Under the pieces are notes generated by a model. That model was not told the origin of the DNA. It made no database searches and worked only from the letters and a program-made list of their open reading frames with translations. From NCBI RefSeq assembly GCF_002760665.1, contig NZ_PDOB01000021.1, positions 16,413 through 80,412 on the forward strand: 64,000 nt of DNA. The letters run 5' to 3'. The DNA is from Massilia psychrophila (GTDB lineage: Bacteria > Pseudomonadota > Gammaproteobacteria > Burkholderiales > Burkholderiaceae_D). A program made the position numbers and the translations under genes. This document shows positions 25,138 through 33,377 of the stretch, piece after piece. Positions within the stretch are counted from its first letter, which is position 1; each line of letters starts with the position of its first letter.

Positions 25138-26742
25138 GTGCATTCAATGAACTGCTTTGCAGCATCGATCCTGCTCGCTTTTTGCGTCAGTAGTGGCGTC
25201 GCCGCCAGCGCGCCGGCGCCCGCTTTCAACCTGGAAGCCGACGTCGCGCGCGTGATGAAAACGTTCGAGGTGCCCGGCATCGCGATTGCCGTCGTCAAGG
25301 ACGGCAAGGTGATCGCCGCACGCGGCTTCGGCGTGCGTAAGCTCGGCGACCCGGCGCCGGTCGACGGCAAGACCCTGTTTGAAATCGCCTCCAACTCGAA
25401 GGGTTTTACCGCCGCCGCGCTGGCGATGCTGGTCGACGAGGGCAAGCTGGCATGGGACGACCCGGTCACCAAGCACCTGCCGGACTTTCAGATGTACGAC
25501 GCCTACGTCACCCACGCAATGACGGTGCGCGACCTGCTGACCCACCGCAGTGGCCTGGGGCTGGGCGCGGGCGACCTGCTGTGGTGGCCAACCACCAGTT
25601 TCAGCACCGACGAAATCATCGAGAAGCTGCGCTACATCCGTCCCGCCACCAGCTTTCGCGGCAGCTACGCCTACGACAACCTGCTGTACATCGTGGCCGG
25701 CAAGATCATCGCCCGCAAGTCCGGCAAGTCGTGGGGTGAGACGGTGCGCGAGCGCATCTTGAAACCGGTTGGCATGACGACCACGACGACCAGCCTGCTG
25801 GAAAACGAAGGCAACCCGAACGTCGCCCATTCGCACAGCAAGATCGACCACAAGATCGCCGTCGTCAAGGCGGTGCCGGCGGCGAACGCCGTCGGTGCGG
25901 TCGGCATCAACACCAATGCCGAAGACATCGCGCGCTGGATGACGGTGCTGCTGAATGGTGGCGAGCTCGAAGGGAGCAAGCTCGCCGGCGCCGGCAACGA
26001 GACCCGCCTGTTCAGCGCCGCCCAAGGCCGCGAAATGTGGACCGCCCAAACGCCGATCAAGATCAGTGAGCCGAAGCCGGCGCTGGCCGCCACCCGGCCG
26101 AATTTCTTCGCCTACGGCCTCGGCTTTCAACTGCGCGACTACAAGGGCATGAAGCTGGCAATGCACGGCGGCGCGTTGCAGGGGTTTTATTCGCGCGTGG
26201 TGATGGTGCCGGAAGCGAAGCTCGGTATTGCCATTTTTACCAACGCCGAAAGCGGCGGCGCGTTGACGGCGCTGCAGTACCGCCTGCTCGACCAGTACCT
26301 CGGCGCCGCGCCGAGCGACTGGGTCAGCTTGATCGGCGACGCCGAGCACGAAGCGCACGCCAAGGAACTGGCGCGCATCAAGAACGCGGCTACCACGCGC
26401 GCAATCAGGTCGCAGCCATCGCTGGCGCTGGCCGCCTACAATGGCCAGTACCAGGACGCCTGGTACGGATTGGCCACCATCGAGACGGTCGGCGCCAAGC
26501 AGGTGATGCGCTTTACCAGGACGCCCGACCTGACGGGCGAACTCGAACACTTCCAGCACGACACCTTTATCGTGCGCTGGAAAGAGCGCAATTTTAATGC
26601 CGACGCTTACGTGACGTTCTCGCTGAACCCGGACGGCAGCATCGAACGGATGAAGATGGCACCGGTCTCCACCGAGACCGACTTCAGCTACGATTTTGCC
26701 GACCTGACGTTTACGCCGGTGAAGGCGGCCAAGCCGCAGTGA
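25138..26742 (+). CDS. Exported beta-lactamase-fold serine hydrolase with DUF3471-type tail
   Basis: A 534-residue serine hydrolase of the class C beta-lactamase/esterase/D-peptidase superfamily (S12-like). Signal peptide at about 1-23. The nucleophile motif is Ser85-Asn-Ser-Lys88, the second motif is Tyr179-Asp-Asn, and the KTG-equivalent is His343-Gly-Gly. Residues after about 400 form a separate beta-rich domain of the DUF3471 kind. GTG 25138 with AGGA seven bases upstream is the best start; ATG 25147 is an alternative. It is translated from the same message as the M1 aminopeptidase, which suggests a joint role in breaking down extracellular or periplasmic peptides, possibly D-amino-acid peptides. 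An antibiotic-hydrolysing role is not indicated. Confidence 0.88.
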   Translation: MHSMNCFAASILLAFCVSSGVAASAPAPAFNLEADVARVMKTFEVPGIAIAVVKDGKVIAARGFGVRKLGDPAPVDGKTLFEIASNSKGFTAAALAMLVDEGKLAWDDPVTKHLPDFQMYDAYVTHAMTVRDLLTHRSGLGLGAGDLLWWPTTSFSTDEIIEKLRYIRPATSFRGSYAYDNLLYIVAGKIIARKSGKSWGETVRERILKPVGMTTTTTSLLENEGNPNVAHSHSKIDHKIAVVKAVPAANAVGAVGINTNAEDIARWMTVLLNGGELEGSKLAGAGNETRLFSAAQGREMWTAQTPIKISEPKPALAATRPNFFAYGLGFQLRDYKGMKLAMHGGALQGFYSRVVMVPEAKLGIAIFTNAESGGALTALQYRLLDQYLGAAPSDWVSLIGDAEHEAHAKELARIKNAATTRAIRSQPSLALAAYNGQYQDAWYGLATIETVGAKQVMRFTRTPDLTGELEHFQHDTFIVRWKERNFNADAYVTFSLNPDGSIERMKMAPVSTETDFSYDFADLTFTPVKAAKPQ

Positions 26743-26760
26743 GGTCTATTGCAGCGGCGG

Positions 26761-27207
26761 CTATTTTTCGCCGATGGGCACGCAGCGCGCGTCGAGCGCG
26801 ATGCGTTTCCCGCCGAGCTGCAACGCGCGCGGGCCGATCGTCAGACGGCCTGAAAATGCCATGCTTTTCCAGCGCACCGAACAGGTATTCAGGTCCACCA
26901 GGGTCAGCGTGCGCCGGCTGCCGGAGTAGCTCGGCACGTACAGCAGCTTGCCCTGCGCCAGCAACAGCGGCGGCTCGATGATACCCAGGTCGAACGTGCA
27001 AGCGCCGGCCACCAGCGGCCCCTGCCACGCTGCCGGACTGGCCGCATTGTCGGCATCCCCCAGTTGCACCACGGCGGCCTCCACACGCACCTCGCTGCCA
27101 TGGGGCGTCAGCGTTTGCAAAGTGCATTCCGCCCGTGCCGCCATGCTTGCCAACAGGACAGCGGCGAAGGCCGGCCATTGGTACGGCATGCAGGCCATCG
27201 TCTTCAT
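26761..27207 (-). CDS. Small secreted protein of unknown function
   Basis: A 148-residue protein with a probable signal peptide (about 1-27, ending MAARAEC). The mature part has four cysteines that could form two disulfides (AECTLQ, GACTFD, LNTCSVRW, DARCVP) and mostly short beta strands. I recognise no family. The start at 27207 has no good ribosome site; ATG codons at 27198 and 27189 are alternatives. It converges on the serine hydrolase, with an 18-base gap, and lies upstream of nothing on its strand until that point. Codon use matches the neighbours, which supports it being real. Confidence 0.6.
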   Translation of the reverse strand: MKTMACMPYQWPAFAAVLLASMAARAECTLQTLTPHGSEVRVEAAVVQLGDADNAASPAAWQGPLVAGACTFDLGIIEPPLLLAQGKLLYVPSYSGSRRTLTLVDLNTCSVRWKSMAFSGRLTIGPRALQLGGKRIALDARCVPIGEK

Positions 27208-27326
27208 GGCTTTGAGGAAAAGTAGTGAACCAAGGGCAGGTCCGTTTTATTCCAGCGCCAGTAAGGCATCGCCAGTTTCCTTTATCGCTCAGGTAGAAAG
27301 AGATATCGCGCAGGCCGCTCAGTCGA

Positions 27327-28853
27327 TCACTTTGCCGACTTGCCGTTCCACACATCCATCATTTCCTGCGAGCCTTGCTGGCGGATGCCGTTATCGGCCA
27401 GCACCGCTTCGGTCGACTCGAGCATGGCCTTGCGCGGCAACACCATCGTTTCGCCGGCGCGCTGGTCGAAGTGGATCACCACCAGGTCGTCCTTCAGGTC
27501 GCGCAGCAGCGTCACCAGGTGGCGCAGGCTGCGCACCGGCACCTCGTTGATCGAATACACCACCGCGGCAACGCGGTTGCCGTAGCCGGTCACCAGCTTG
27601 TTCGGAAAGAAGGGTGACGTCACCACCACCAGTTCTTCACGCTGTGCGTCGGGCTGCTCGCCGCGGCGCGTCATCAGGGGACTGGCATTGTAGGCCAGTG
27701 CCTGCATGATGGCCGGGTTGGTGGCCATCCCGGACATGAACTCGGGGCTGGCGCGCGAAAACACGATCGGGCCGTAGATGAAGTAGGGCGGGTAGCCGCC
27801 GGCCAGGTCGGGGATCAGCATCTTGCGCCCGCTGCCGACCGGCAGCTGGATCGCCATTGGCTTGCCCCCGCGCACGATCGTCAGCGCCAGTTTGCCGCCT
27901 TGCGCCAGTTGCTGCACGCGGTACTGGAAGCGCACCCGCAGGCTGCCCAGTTTGACCATGCCCTGGTTGTCGATCGGGTAGTCGCCGATGCGGGTGATGA
28001 CGTCGAATTCCTTGAGCGGATAGGCCGCCTCGCTACGGTACGGGTGCTGCACCACCACGCCTTCGACCGACTTGTCGAGCTTGAGGAATTCGCGCAGGGC
28101 CGGGTTTTCGAGCGTCTGGACATCGTCGTACATCGCCGGCTTGCCGTCGTAGCGGCCGTCGGCGACGTCCTTGAGAAATAAATCGACTTCCTCGTTGGGG
28201 ATGATGTAGCCGATGTTCTGCGCATTGGCCGCGCCGGCGAATGCCAGGCCCACCATCTTGTCGCCGGCGATCACCGGCCCGCCGCTGTTGCCGGGGTTGA
28301 TCGCCGCGTCGACCTGGATCCGCAGGCCGGAGCTGGCGAAGGCGTACGGAACGAACTCGATGCGCGAGACGATGCCCTTGGTGATCGACAGCGAATTGCC
28401 GCCGGTCGGGTAGCCGTAGGCCATCACCGCCTCGCGCACGTCCGGCAGCAGGCTGGCGCGCGCCACCGGCGGATGGGTGTCGAAGAACGACTCGTCGTCG
28501 AGCTTGAGGATGGCGAGGTCGATCCCGCGTCCCACCGCCACCACCGTCGCCGACAGCTTGTCGCCGGACTGGCTGCCCTGAATCTGCACCTGGCTGGCGT
28601 AGCCGACCACGTGGGCGTTGGTCAGTATCCGCCTGCCTTCGATGACCACGCCCGACCCGGTGACATCCTGCGGCGCGGCCTTGCTCCACGGCTTGGTCGG
28701 GTCGGGTCCGCGTAAAGTGCTGAAGATCTTGACGACGGCCGCTTCAATGTTCGGCGCGATTGCCGCGGCGGCGGCAGGGACGACGTCCCGGGCTTGGGCG
28801 GCAACAGCGGCGGTGGCAAGGACAATGACGGCGGTGAAGCGCAACATGGGCAT
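27327..28853 (-). CDS. Deg/HtrA-type periplasmic serine protease with PDZ-like tail
   Basis: Trypsin-fold protease of 508 residues. A signal peptide (about 1-20, AAQARD) precedes the protease domain with the triad His81 (LTNAHVVGY), Asp112 (GIDLAIL) and Ser190 (GNSGGPVIAG). After it come one PDZ-like region (about 240-340, including GVVVQHPYRSEAAYPL and DVITRIG) and a further domain, an arrangement closer to plant DEG9-type proteins than to DegP. It probably degrades or regulates envelope proteins. I start at ATG 28853 (MPMLRF), right before the signal sequence, although upstream frame remains open and the ribosome site is poor. Confidence 0.85.
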   Translation of the reverse strand: MPMLRFTAVIVLATAAVAAQARDVVPAAAAAIAPNIEAAVVKIFSTLRGPDPTKPWSKAAPQDVTGSGVVIEGRRILTNAHVVGYASQVQIQGSQSGDKLSATVVAVGRGIDLAILKLDDESFFDTHPPVARASLLPDVREAVMAYGYPTGGNSLSITKGIVSRIEFVPYAFASSGLRIQVDAAINPGNSGGPVIAGDKMVGLAFAGAANAQNIGYIIPNEEVDLFLKDVADGRYDGKPAMYDDVQTLENPALREFLKLDKSVEGVVVQHPYRSEAAYPLKEFDVITRIGDYPIDNQGMVKLGSLRVRFQYRVQQLAQGGKLALTIVRGGKPMAIQLPVGSGRKMLIPDLAGGYPPYFIYGPIVFSRASPEFMSGMATNPAIMQALAYNASPLMTRRGEQPDAQREELVVVTSPFFPNKLVTGYGNRVAAVVYSINEVPVRSLRHLVTLLRDLKDDLVVIHFDQRAGETMVLPRKAMLESTEAVLADNGIRQQGSQEMMDVWNGKSAK

Positions 28854-28946
28854 GATTTTTTTCAAGTTAAGGCCGCACGAACGGCAAGCGGTGATGCAAT
28901 ATACACGCAGGCAGCAGCGGCGAAGTGCACGGAGAATCACAACGGC

Positions 28947-30686
28947 TCAGGCAGTATCCTTGGCGCGCGCTCCGACCACCTGGTTTCGGCCCCGCTCCTT
29001 GGCGCGCACCATCGCCTGGTCGGCCATGCGCAGCATCGCAGCAAAGCTCCATGTATCGTCCGGCACCACCGACACCACGCCGATGCTGGCGGTGACGCGC
29101 CCGAGCGGCGAACGCGCGTGCACCAGGCGCAGCGCTTCGAGCGCGGCGCGGATCGCCTCGCCCAGCGCCAGCGCGCCGGCGCTGTCGGTGTCGAACGCGA
29201 TCAGCACGAACTGTGCGCCGCCAGAGCGGGCCGCCAGGTCGCTGGCGCGCCGCGCGTGCGACTGCAGCAGGGCGCCGATGCGGCGCAAGCAGTCGTCGCC
29301 TTGGCGGTGACCGTAGGCTTCGTTGTAGTGCCTGAAAAAGTCGACGTCGAGCATCAACAGCGCTACCGGCACGCCGGCGCGCGCGGCGTGCGCAAGTTCG
29401 CCCGCCAGCACCTCGTCGAAGCGGCGCCGGTTGGCGATGCCGGTCAGGTCGTCGGTCACGCTGCGCGCAGCCAGCCTGGCCTTGACTGCCGCCAGCTCGC
29501 CGCTGCCCTCGCCGACGCGCCGCTCGAGCCGCAGCTGGTGCTGTTCGATTCTGCCGGCCATGTCGTTGAACTGGCGCGCCAGCGCGGTCAGTTCGTCGTT
29601 GCCGTCAAGCGTCACGCCGCTGGCATCGTTGCCGCCCCCACTGCCGCTGCCAATTCCGCGCATCGCCTGCGCCAGCGACGCCAGCGGCGTTGTGATCGAG
29701 CGCGCCAGGATCAGGGCGAGCGCGATCGAAACCAGCAGGGCGGCCATGCCGATCAGTACGTTCTTGTCGCGCACCGACTGCGCCTCGGTGGCCAGCTGGC
29801 TGGCCGGGATGACGCCGACCACGAACCAGCTGGTGTCAAGCACCTGCGCATAGGCCAGCAGATGCTGGCCTTGCCGGGCGTCGCTGTAGCCGGCCAGGCC
29901 GCTGCGCTGACGGCTGCGCCGCAGTTCAGCCGTCAGCGCGGCGGCCGGCGCGGCGCCGCCGCTGCGTTCAGCCGGGTCGATGACGACCTTGCCAGCGTCG
30001 GCGTCGAGCACGAACACGGCGCTGCCGCCGCCGAGGTTGACGTCGTCGAAAGTCGCGGCGAAATGGCTCGGGCGTACGCCGAGGAACAGGCTGCCGACCA
30101 GCTGGTTGGCGGGCTTGTTGTAAATTGCCCGCAGCAGCACCATGCTTTTCTGGCCGGCGGCGTTGTCGTAGGTGCCCCAGTACGGCCGCCCGAAATGGTT
30201 CGGCGCGCGCCGGGCGAACTGCGCCACGCCATCGCCGAGGGTGGCGAAGACCTGGGCGTCGATGATCCGGCTGTCGCGGTCGAGCAGGTATTTCTGGTTG
30301 AGGAAGTCGAACGAGCCGTAGCGCTCGAGCAGCGCGCGCGGCAGTGCCAGGCGCGAGGCCGCGCGCTTCGCCTCGTCGGTGCCGGCGTAATCGCCTAGAA
30401 AGTCCTGGATCCGGTCCGACAGCACCAGAACTTCGCTGTCCGACTCCAGCCTGGCCATCTCGAGTCCGATGTTTTTCGCCACCAGTTTGACCACTTCGGT
30501 CGCCAGCGCGCCGCTGCGCTGGCGAACCGCGGCGGTCGATTCGGCGTAGCCGATGAGGCTTGACGTGGCCAGCGGCAGCAGCGCCAGCAGCAGCAGCGCG
30601 CCGGCCAGCCGGTGGCGCAGCGCGACGTTTCGTAACGCAGTGTTGCGCAGCAGGTGCAGTGACAGGTAGTCGGCGAGTCGGTTCAT
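28947..30686 (-). CDS. Cache-HAMP-GGDEF membrane protein with degenerate active site
   Basis: A 579-residue receptor: transmembrane segment near 27-47, a periplasmic dCache-like domain (about 50-300, with FGRPYWGTYDNAAGQ and KPANQLVGSLFLGV), a second membrane segment near 313-333, HAMP (about 335-390), and a GGDEF domain from about 410. The metal-binding DVDFFRHYNEAYGH is normal, but the signature reads Gly489-Gly-Ala-Gln-Phe493 in place of GG(D/E)EF, removing the residues needed for cyclase chemistry. The inhibitory c-di-GMP site Arg480-x-x-Asp483 is intact. So it is probably a ligand-sensing c-di-GMP receptor or an inactive partner rather than a cyclase. It lies 49 bases downstream of a sugar-type binding-protein gene, probably co-transcribed. 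Confidence 0.85.
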   Translation of the reverse strand: MNRLADYLSLHLLRNTALRNVALRHRLAGALLLLALLPLATSSLIGYAESTAAVRQRSGALATEVVKLVAKNIGLEMARLESDSEVLVLSDRIQDFLGDYAGTDEAKRAASRLALPRALLERYGSFDFLNQKYLLDRDSRIIDAQVFATLGDGVAQFARRAPNHFGRPYWGTYDNAAGQKSMVLLRAIYNKPANQLVGSLFLGVRPSHFAATFDDVNLGGGSAVFVLDADAGKVVIDPAERSGGAAPAAALTAELRRSRQRSGLAGYSDARQGQHLLAYAQVLDTSWFVVGVIPASQLATEAQSVRDKNVLIGMAALLVSIALALILARSITTPLASLAQAMRGIGSGSGGGNDASGVTLDGNDELTALARQFNDMAGRIEQHQLRLERRVGEGSGELAAVKARLAARSVTDDLTGIANRRRFDEVLAGELAHAARAGVPVALLMLDVDFFRHYNEAYGHRQGDDCLRRIGALLQSHARRASDLAARSGGAQFVLIAFDTDSAGALALGEAIRAALEALRLVHARSPLGRVTASIGVVSVVPDDTWSFAAMLRMADQAMVRAKERGRNQVVGARAKDTA

Positions 30687-30735
30687 GCGCGCTTGTGGCC
30701 GTTGTAGGGTTGTATCGGGAGTGCTATCTGGCGTT

Positions 30736-32043
30736 CTATCGATGGTTCTTCTTCGCTTCGTCGCGGATCGAGCTCTCTAATCGGTGCGCGGCCTGCTGCG
30801 GGGTGACTTTGCCGAACAGGACATCCTGCATCAACGGGTGCAGCATGTCGATGGTGTTTGCCGGCAGCATCGAGTAATACGGGCTGCCGGTGACCGGCGC
30901 GCGGTTGGCGGCGTCGAGGTAGGCGACGATCTGCGGGTCGCCCGCCGGCGCGCCGCTCGCCTGCACGAACGGCGCGATGTTCTGGCGCCGCTCCTGCTGG
31001 ATCAAAAAGCCCTGGCCCATGATGAATTCGAGGAAGCGGATCGCCGCCTCCTTGTTCGGCGTTTCGCACACCGCGAAGCCGGTTTCGCTGCCGATCACCG
31101 GCACTGCCGCCGCGTTGGTGTCGTTCCACGGAGGGACGAACAGGCCGGTCTCGAAGCCCTGGCCGTGCATCATCCGGCCAGCCGCCCACGTGCCCTGGAA
31201 GGCCATTGCCGCTTTGCCTTCGGTGAACAAGTTGATGCCCTCGTCGTAGCCGGTACTCATGAAGCCCGGCTGCGCGTAGCCGCGCTGCGCCACCAGCTTT
31301 ATCTTGGCGAAGATGTCGGCGCCGGCGGCGTTCGACAGGTTCAAGGTGCCGGCGGCGATGCGCGCCTTCCAGTCGGGCGTGCGCGGCACCACGTTGTTGG
31401 CGAAGCCGAAGCTGAACGGGCCGTTGCCGAGGACGTTGGGAAAGCCGCCGTTCCACACGATCGGCGTGAAGCCGGCTTTTTTCAGGCGTTCGCAAACGTC
31501 GAGGAACTGGCTGAAATTGGTCGGCAGGCGCTCGATGCCGGCTTTGGCAAACATGGTTTTGTTGTAGTACATGACCGTGGCGGCAACCCCGCCGGCGATG
31601 CCGAAGCGCTTGCCGTCCTGCGTGATCCAATCGGCTTTGAGGCTCGGCAGCAGTTTGGCCCAGGCGGCGCTGTGGCCGACGTCGGCCAGCACGCCGCGCT
31701 CGGCCAGCGCCGCCGCGTACGGATTCGGGTTGACCGACATCAGGTCGGGCAGCTTGCGCGAGGCAAGCTTCGGCCGGATGTTTTCCTCGACCGAATTGCC
31801 GATCATGAACTGCACGTCGACCTTGATGTCCGGGTTCAGGCGGGTGAAGGCGGCCGCCACCTTGTCCATTTCGTCGGGCCAGTCGGGCGCCCAGATCAGC
31901 GCGGTGATGGTGGTCAGCGGCATGGCCGGCGCCGCTGCTGCAGGGGCGGCGCTGCTGTTGTCGCGCTGGCAGGCCGCCAGCACCAGCAAAAACGCGGCCA
32001 TCAACAACCAGTGGGCGCCGCGGACGAATCGAAACTTACCCAC
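30736..32043 (-). CDS. Extracellular solute-binding lipoprotein (family 1, sugar type)
   Basis: A 435-residue binding protein with a lipobox LLVLAAC (Cys near residue 25), so anchored by lipid to the envelope. The sugar-binding-protein-1 pattern is present: NPDIKVDVQFM, RKLPDLMSVN, GGVAATVMYYNKTMFAKAGI and EGKAAMAFQGTW. I start at GTG 32043 because AAGGA stands six bases upstream and the signal follows directly; the frame extends to a TTG at 32085 without support. No permease or ATPase genes accompany it. Instead the next gene encodes a Cache-GGDEF receptor, suggesting the binding protein delivers a ligand to that receptor, or that the pair is a relic of an uptake locus. Confidence 0.87.
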   Translation of the reverse strand: MGKFRFVRGAHWLLMAAFLLVLAACQRDNSSAAPAAAAPAMPLTTITALIWAPDWPDEMDKVAAAFTRLNPDIKVDVQFMIGNSVEENIRPKLASRKLPDLMSVNPNPYAAALAERGVLADVGHSAAWAKLLPSLKADWITQDGKRFGIAGGVAATVMYYNKTMFAKAGIERLPTNFSQFLDVCERLKKAGFTPIVWNGGFPNVLGNGPFSFGFANNVVPRTPDWKARIAAGTLNLSNAAGADIFAKIKLVAQRGYAQPGFMSTGYDEGINLFTEGKAAMAFQGTWAAGRMMHGQGFETGLFVPPWNDTNAAAVPVIGSETGFAVCETPNKEAAIRFLEFIMGQGFLIQQERRQNIAPFVQASGAPAGDPQIVAYLDAANRAPVTGSPYYSMLPANTIDMLHPLMQDVLFGKVTPQQAAHRLESSIRDEAKKNHR

Positions 32044-32125
32044 AAAAAGTCCTTGTTGCTTGATTGCAAAATTTTGAATCGACAAGATACCACCAAATGT
32101 TTATTCTTTTAATAAATAAATTGAG

Positions 32126-32171
32126 AAAAAAACACGGGTTAATGCGGGTGTGCAGCACTGTTGCACACCCG
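32126..32171 (-). terminator. Probable intrinsic terminator of the exported methyltransferase gene
   Basis: Perfect 10-base arms (32145-32154 and 32162-32171, CGGGTGTGCA / TGCACACCCG) around a 7-base loop. Read on the minus strand, a run of seven T follows at 32126-32133, about 11 bases after the stem, which is further away than usual. It stands 50 bases after the stop codon of the 32222-33022 gene. Confidence 0.5.
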
Positions 32172-32221
32172 TCAAGATTTCCTCGCGGTTGACCCCGCGG
32201 TCGATTGCGGATAGTCCGCGG

Positions 32222-33022
32222 TTACGGCTTGACGAACTTGAGCGTCATGCGGTCGCTTTCACCAATTGCCAGGTAGGCGTTGCGGTCGCCTTCCTTGTCG
32301 GCCAGCACCGGCGGCAGCGACCAGACGCCGCTCTTGTGGTTCGCCTTGTCTTTCGGGTTGGCGTTGATCTCGGATTTGGCGGCCAGCTTGAAGCCGGCCG
32401 ATTCGACCATCTTGATGACGTAGGCCTCGTGCACGTAGCCGCTCGACGCCTTGGCATCCTGCTTCATCGACGCCGGCAGCCGATGGTCGACGACGCCGAA
32501 CACGCCACCCGGTTTCAGCACCGTGTAGACATTTTTTAACAAGGCCTGCAACTTGTCGTCGCCCATGCCGACCCAGTTATGAACATAGCGGAACGTCAGC
32601 ACCATGTCGGCGCTGTTGGCCGGTGCGATCGCGTACGTCAAAGGCGGTTCGAACACGCCGATGCGCACCTTGTCGAACGCCGCCGCGTTCGCGTTGAGCT
32701 TCTGCATGAACATCGTGGCAGAGCGGTTCTCCGGCTTGATCGTCGCGCCGGCGGCGATCAGCAAGCCCTTGTCGCGCAGATACGGCGCCAAAATCTCGGT
32801 GTACCAGCCGGCGCCGGGTGACAGCTCGACCACGGTCATGGTCGGCGCGATGCCGAAGAACGTCAGCGTCTCGTACGGATGACGGGCGACGTCGCGGGCG
32901 ACGTTGGCGGTCGAACGGTGGCTGGCGGACATTGCTGCCTTCAGGGCGTCGTCTGCCTGCGCGGCGCAGGTCACGCCGGCGAGTCCAGCGGCCAGCAGGG
33001 AGGCCAGGATCAATCGTTTCAT
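32222..33022 (-). CDS. Exported class I methyltransferase-like protein (COG4798 type)
   Basis: A 266-residue protein with a clear signal peptide (about 1-23, ending CAAQADD) followed by a Rossmann-type methyltransferase domain: TVVELSPGAGWYTEILAPYL corresponds to the SAM-binding motif I, DMVLTFRYVHNW to the post-motif region and VLKPGGVFGVVDHR to motif III. This matches the predicted methyltransferase group often annotated COG4798. The odd point is that it appears to be exported although S-adenosylmethionine is not known to be available in the periplasm; it might bind another ligand or fold before export. A ribosome site (GAGACTC before ATG) is weak. Divergent from the tldD operon. Confidence 0.8.
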   Translation of the reverse strand: MKRLILASLLAAGLAGVTCAAQADDALKAAMSASHRSTANVARDVARHPYETLTFFGIAPTMTVVELSPGAGWYTEILAPYLRDKGLLIAAGATIKPENRSATMFMQKLNANAAAFDKVRIGVFEPPLTYAIAPANSADMVLTFRYVHNWVGMGDDKLQALLKNVYTVLKPGGVFGVVDHRLPASMKQDAKASSGYVHEAYVIKMVESAGFKLAAKSEINANPKDKANHKSGVWSLPPVLADKEGDRNAYLAIGESDRMTLKFVKP

Positions 33023-33377
33023 GGTTGAGTCTCCATTGGTGGAATTTTTATCGGCTAATCAAAAAGTGCTGCAAATAAAATATTGAACAGTTGCCGCAGA
33101 GGCGATCATCGATCAAGCTTGCGCGCCGGTCAAGCAGTCGTTTGCGCGCTGACCGCCACGCACCGGCACTTTCGGCATCGACGATGTCGGCAACGCATAA
33201 AATTTTCTTTTCAGACTGTTTCATAAATGTTAGTGTTCGGAAAGTTAATGTGCAGCAGATAACTGAGCAATGTCGTCTGCCGGGCATCTTAAATTGACCC
33301 GATTCAGCTTGCGCCGCAACAGCGTAGCCGCCATCGCACGGCCACGCTGCCCCGTCAGTAATTTGTCAGGAGATACC
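33023..33377. promoter_or_regulatory. Divergent control region upstream of the tld operon
   Basis: 355 bases without a gene between the exported methyltransferase and the first tldD. The middle (33180-33250) is AT-rich and the likeliest promoter area for both directions. TTGACC at 33296-33301 could be a -35 box but lacks a good -10 partner. CAGGAGA at 33368-33374 is a strong ribosome site for the first tldD. Confidence 0.45.

Noticed and set aside
25138..26742. Serine hydrolase as an antibiotic-resistance beta-lactamase
   Set aside because: The C-terminal DUF3471-type domain, HGG in place of KTG and operon with an aminopeptidase point to peptide or ester hydrolysis.
33120..33170. CGGTCA...TGACCG inverted repeat upstream of the tld operon as an operator
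   Set aside because: Arms of only six bases in a GC-rich region; expected by chance at this length.
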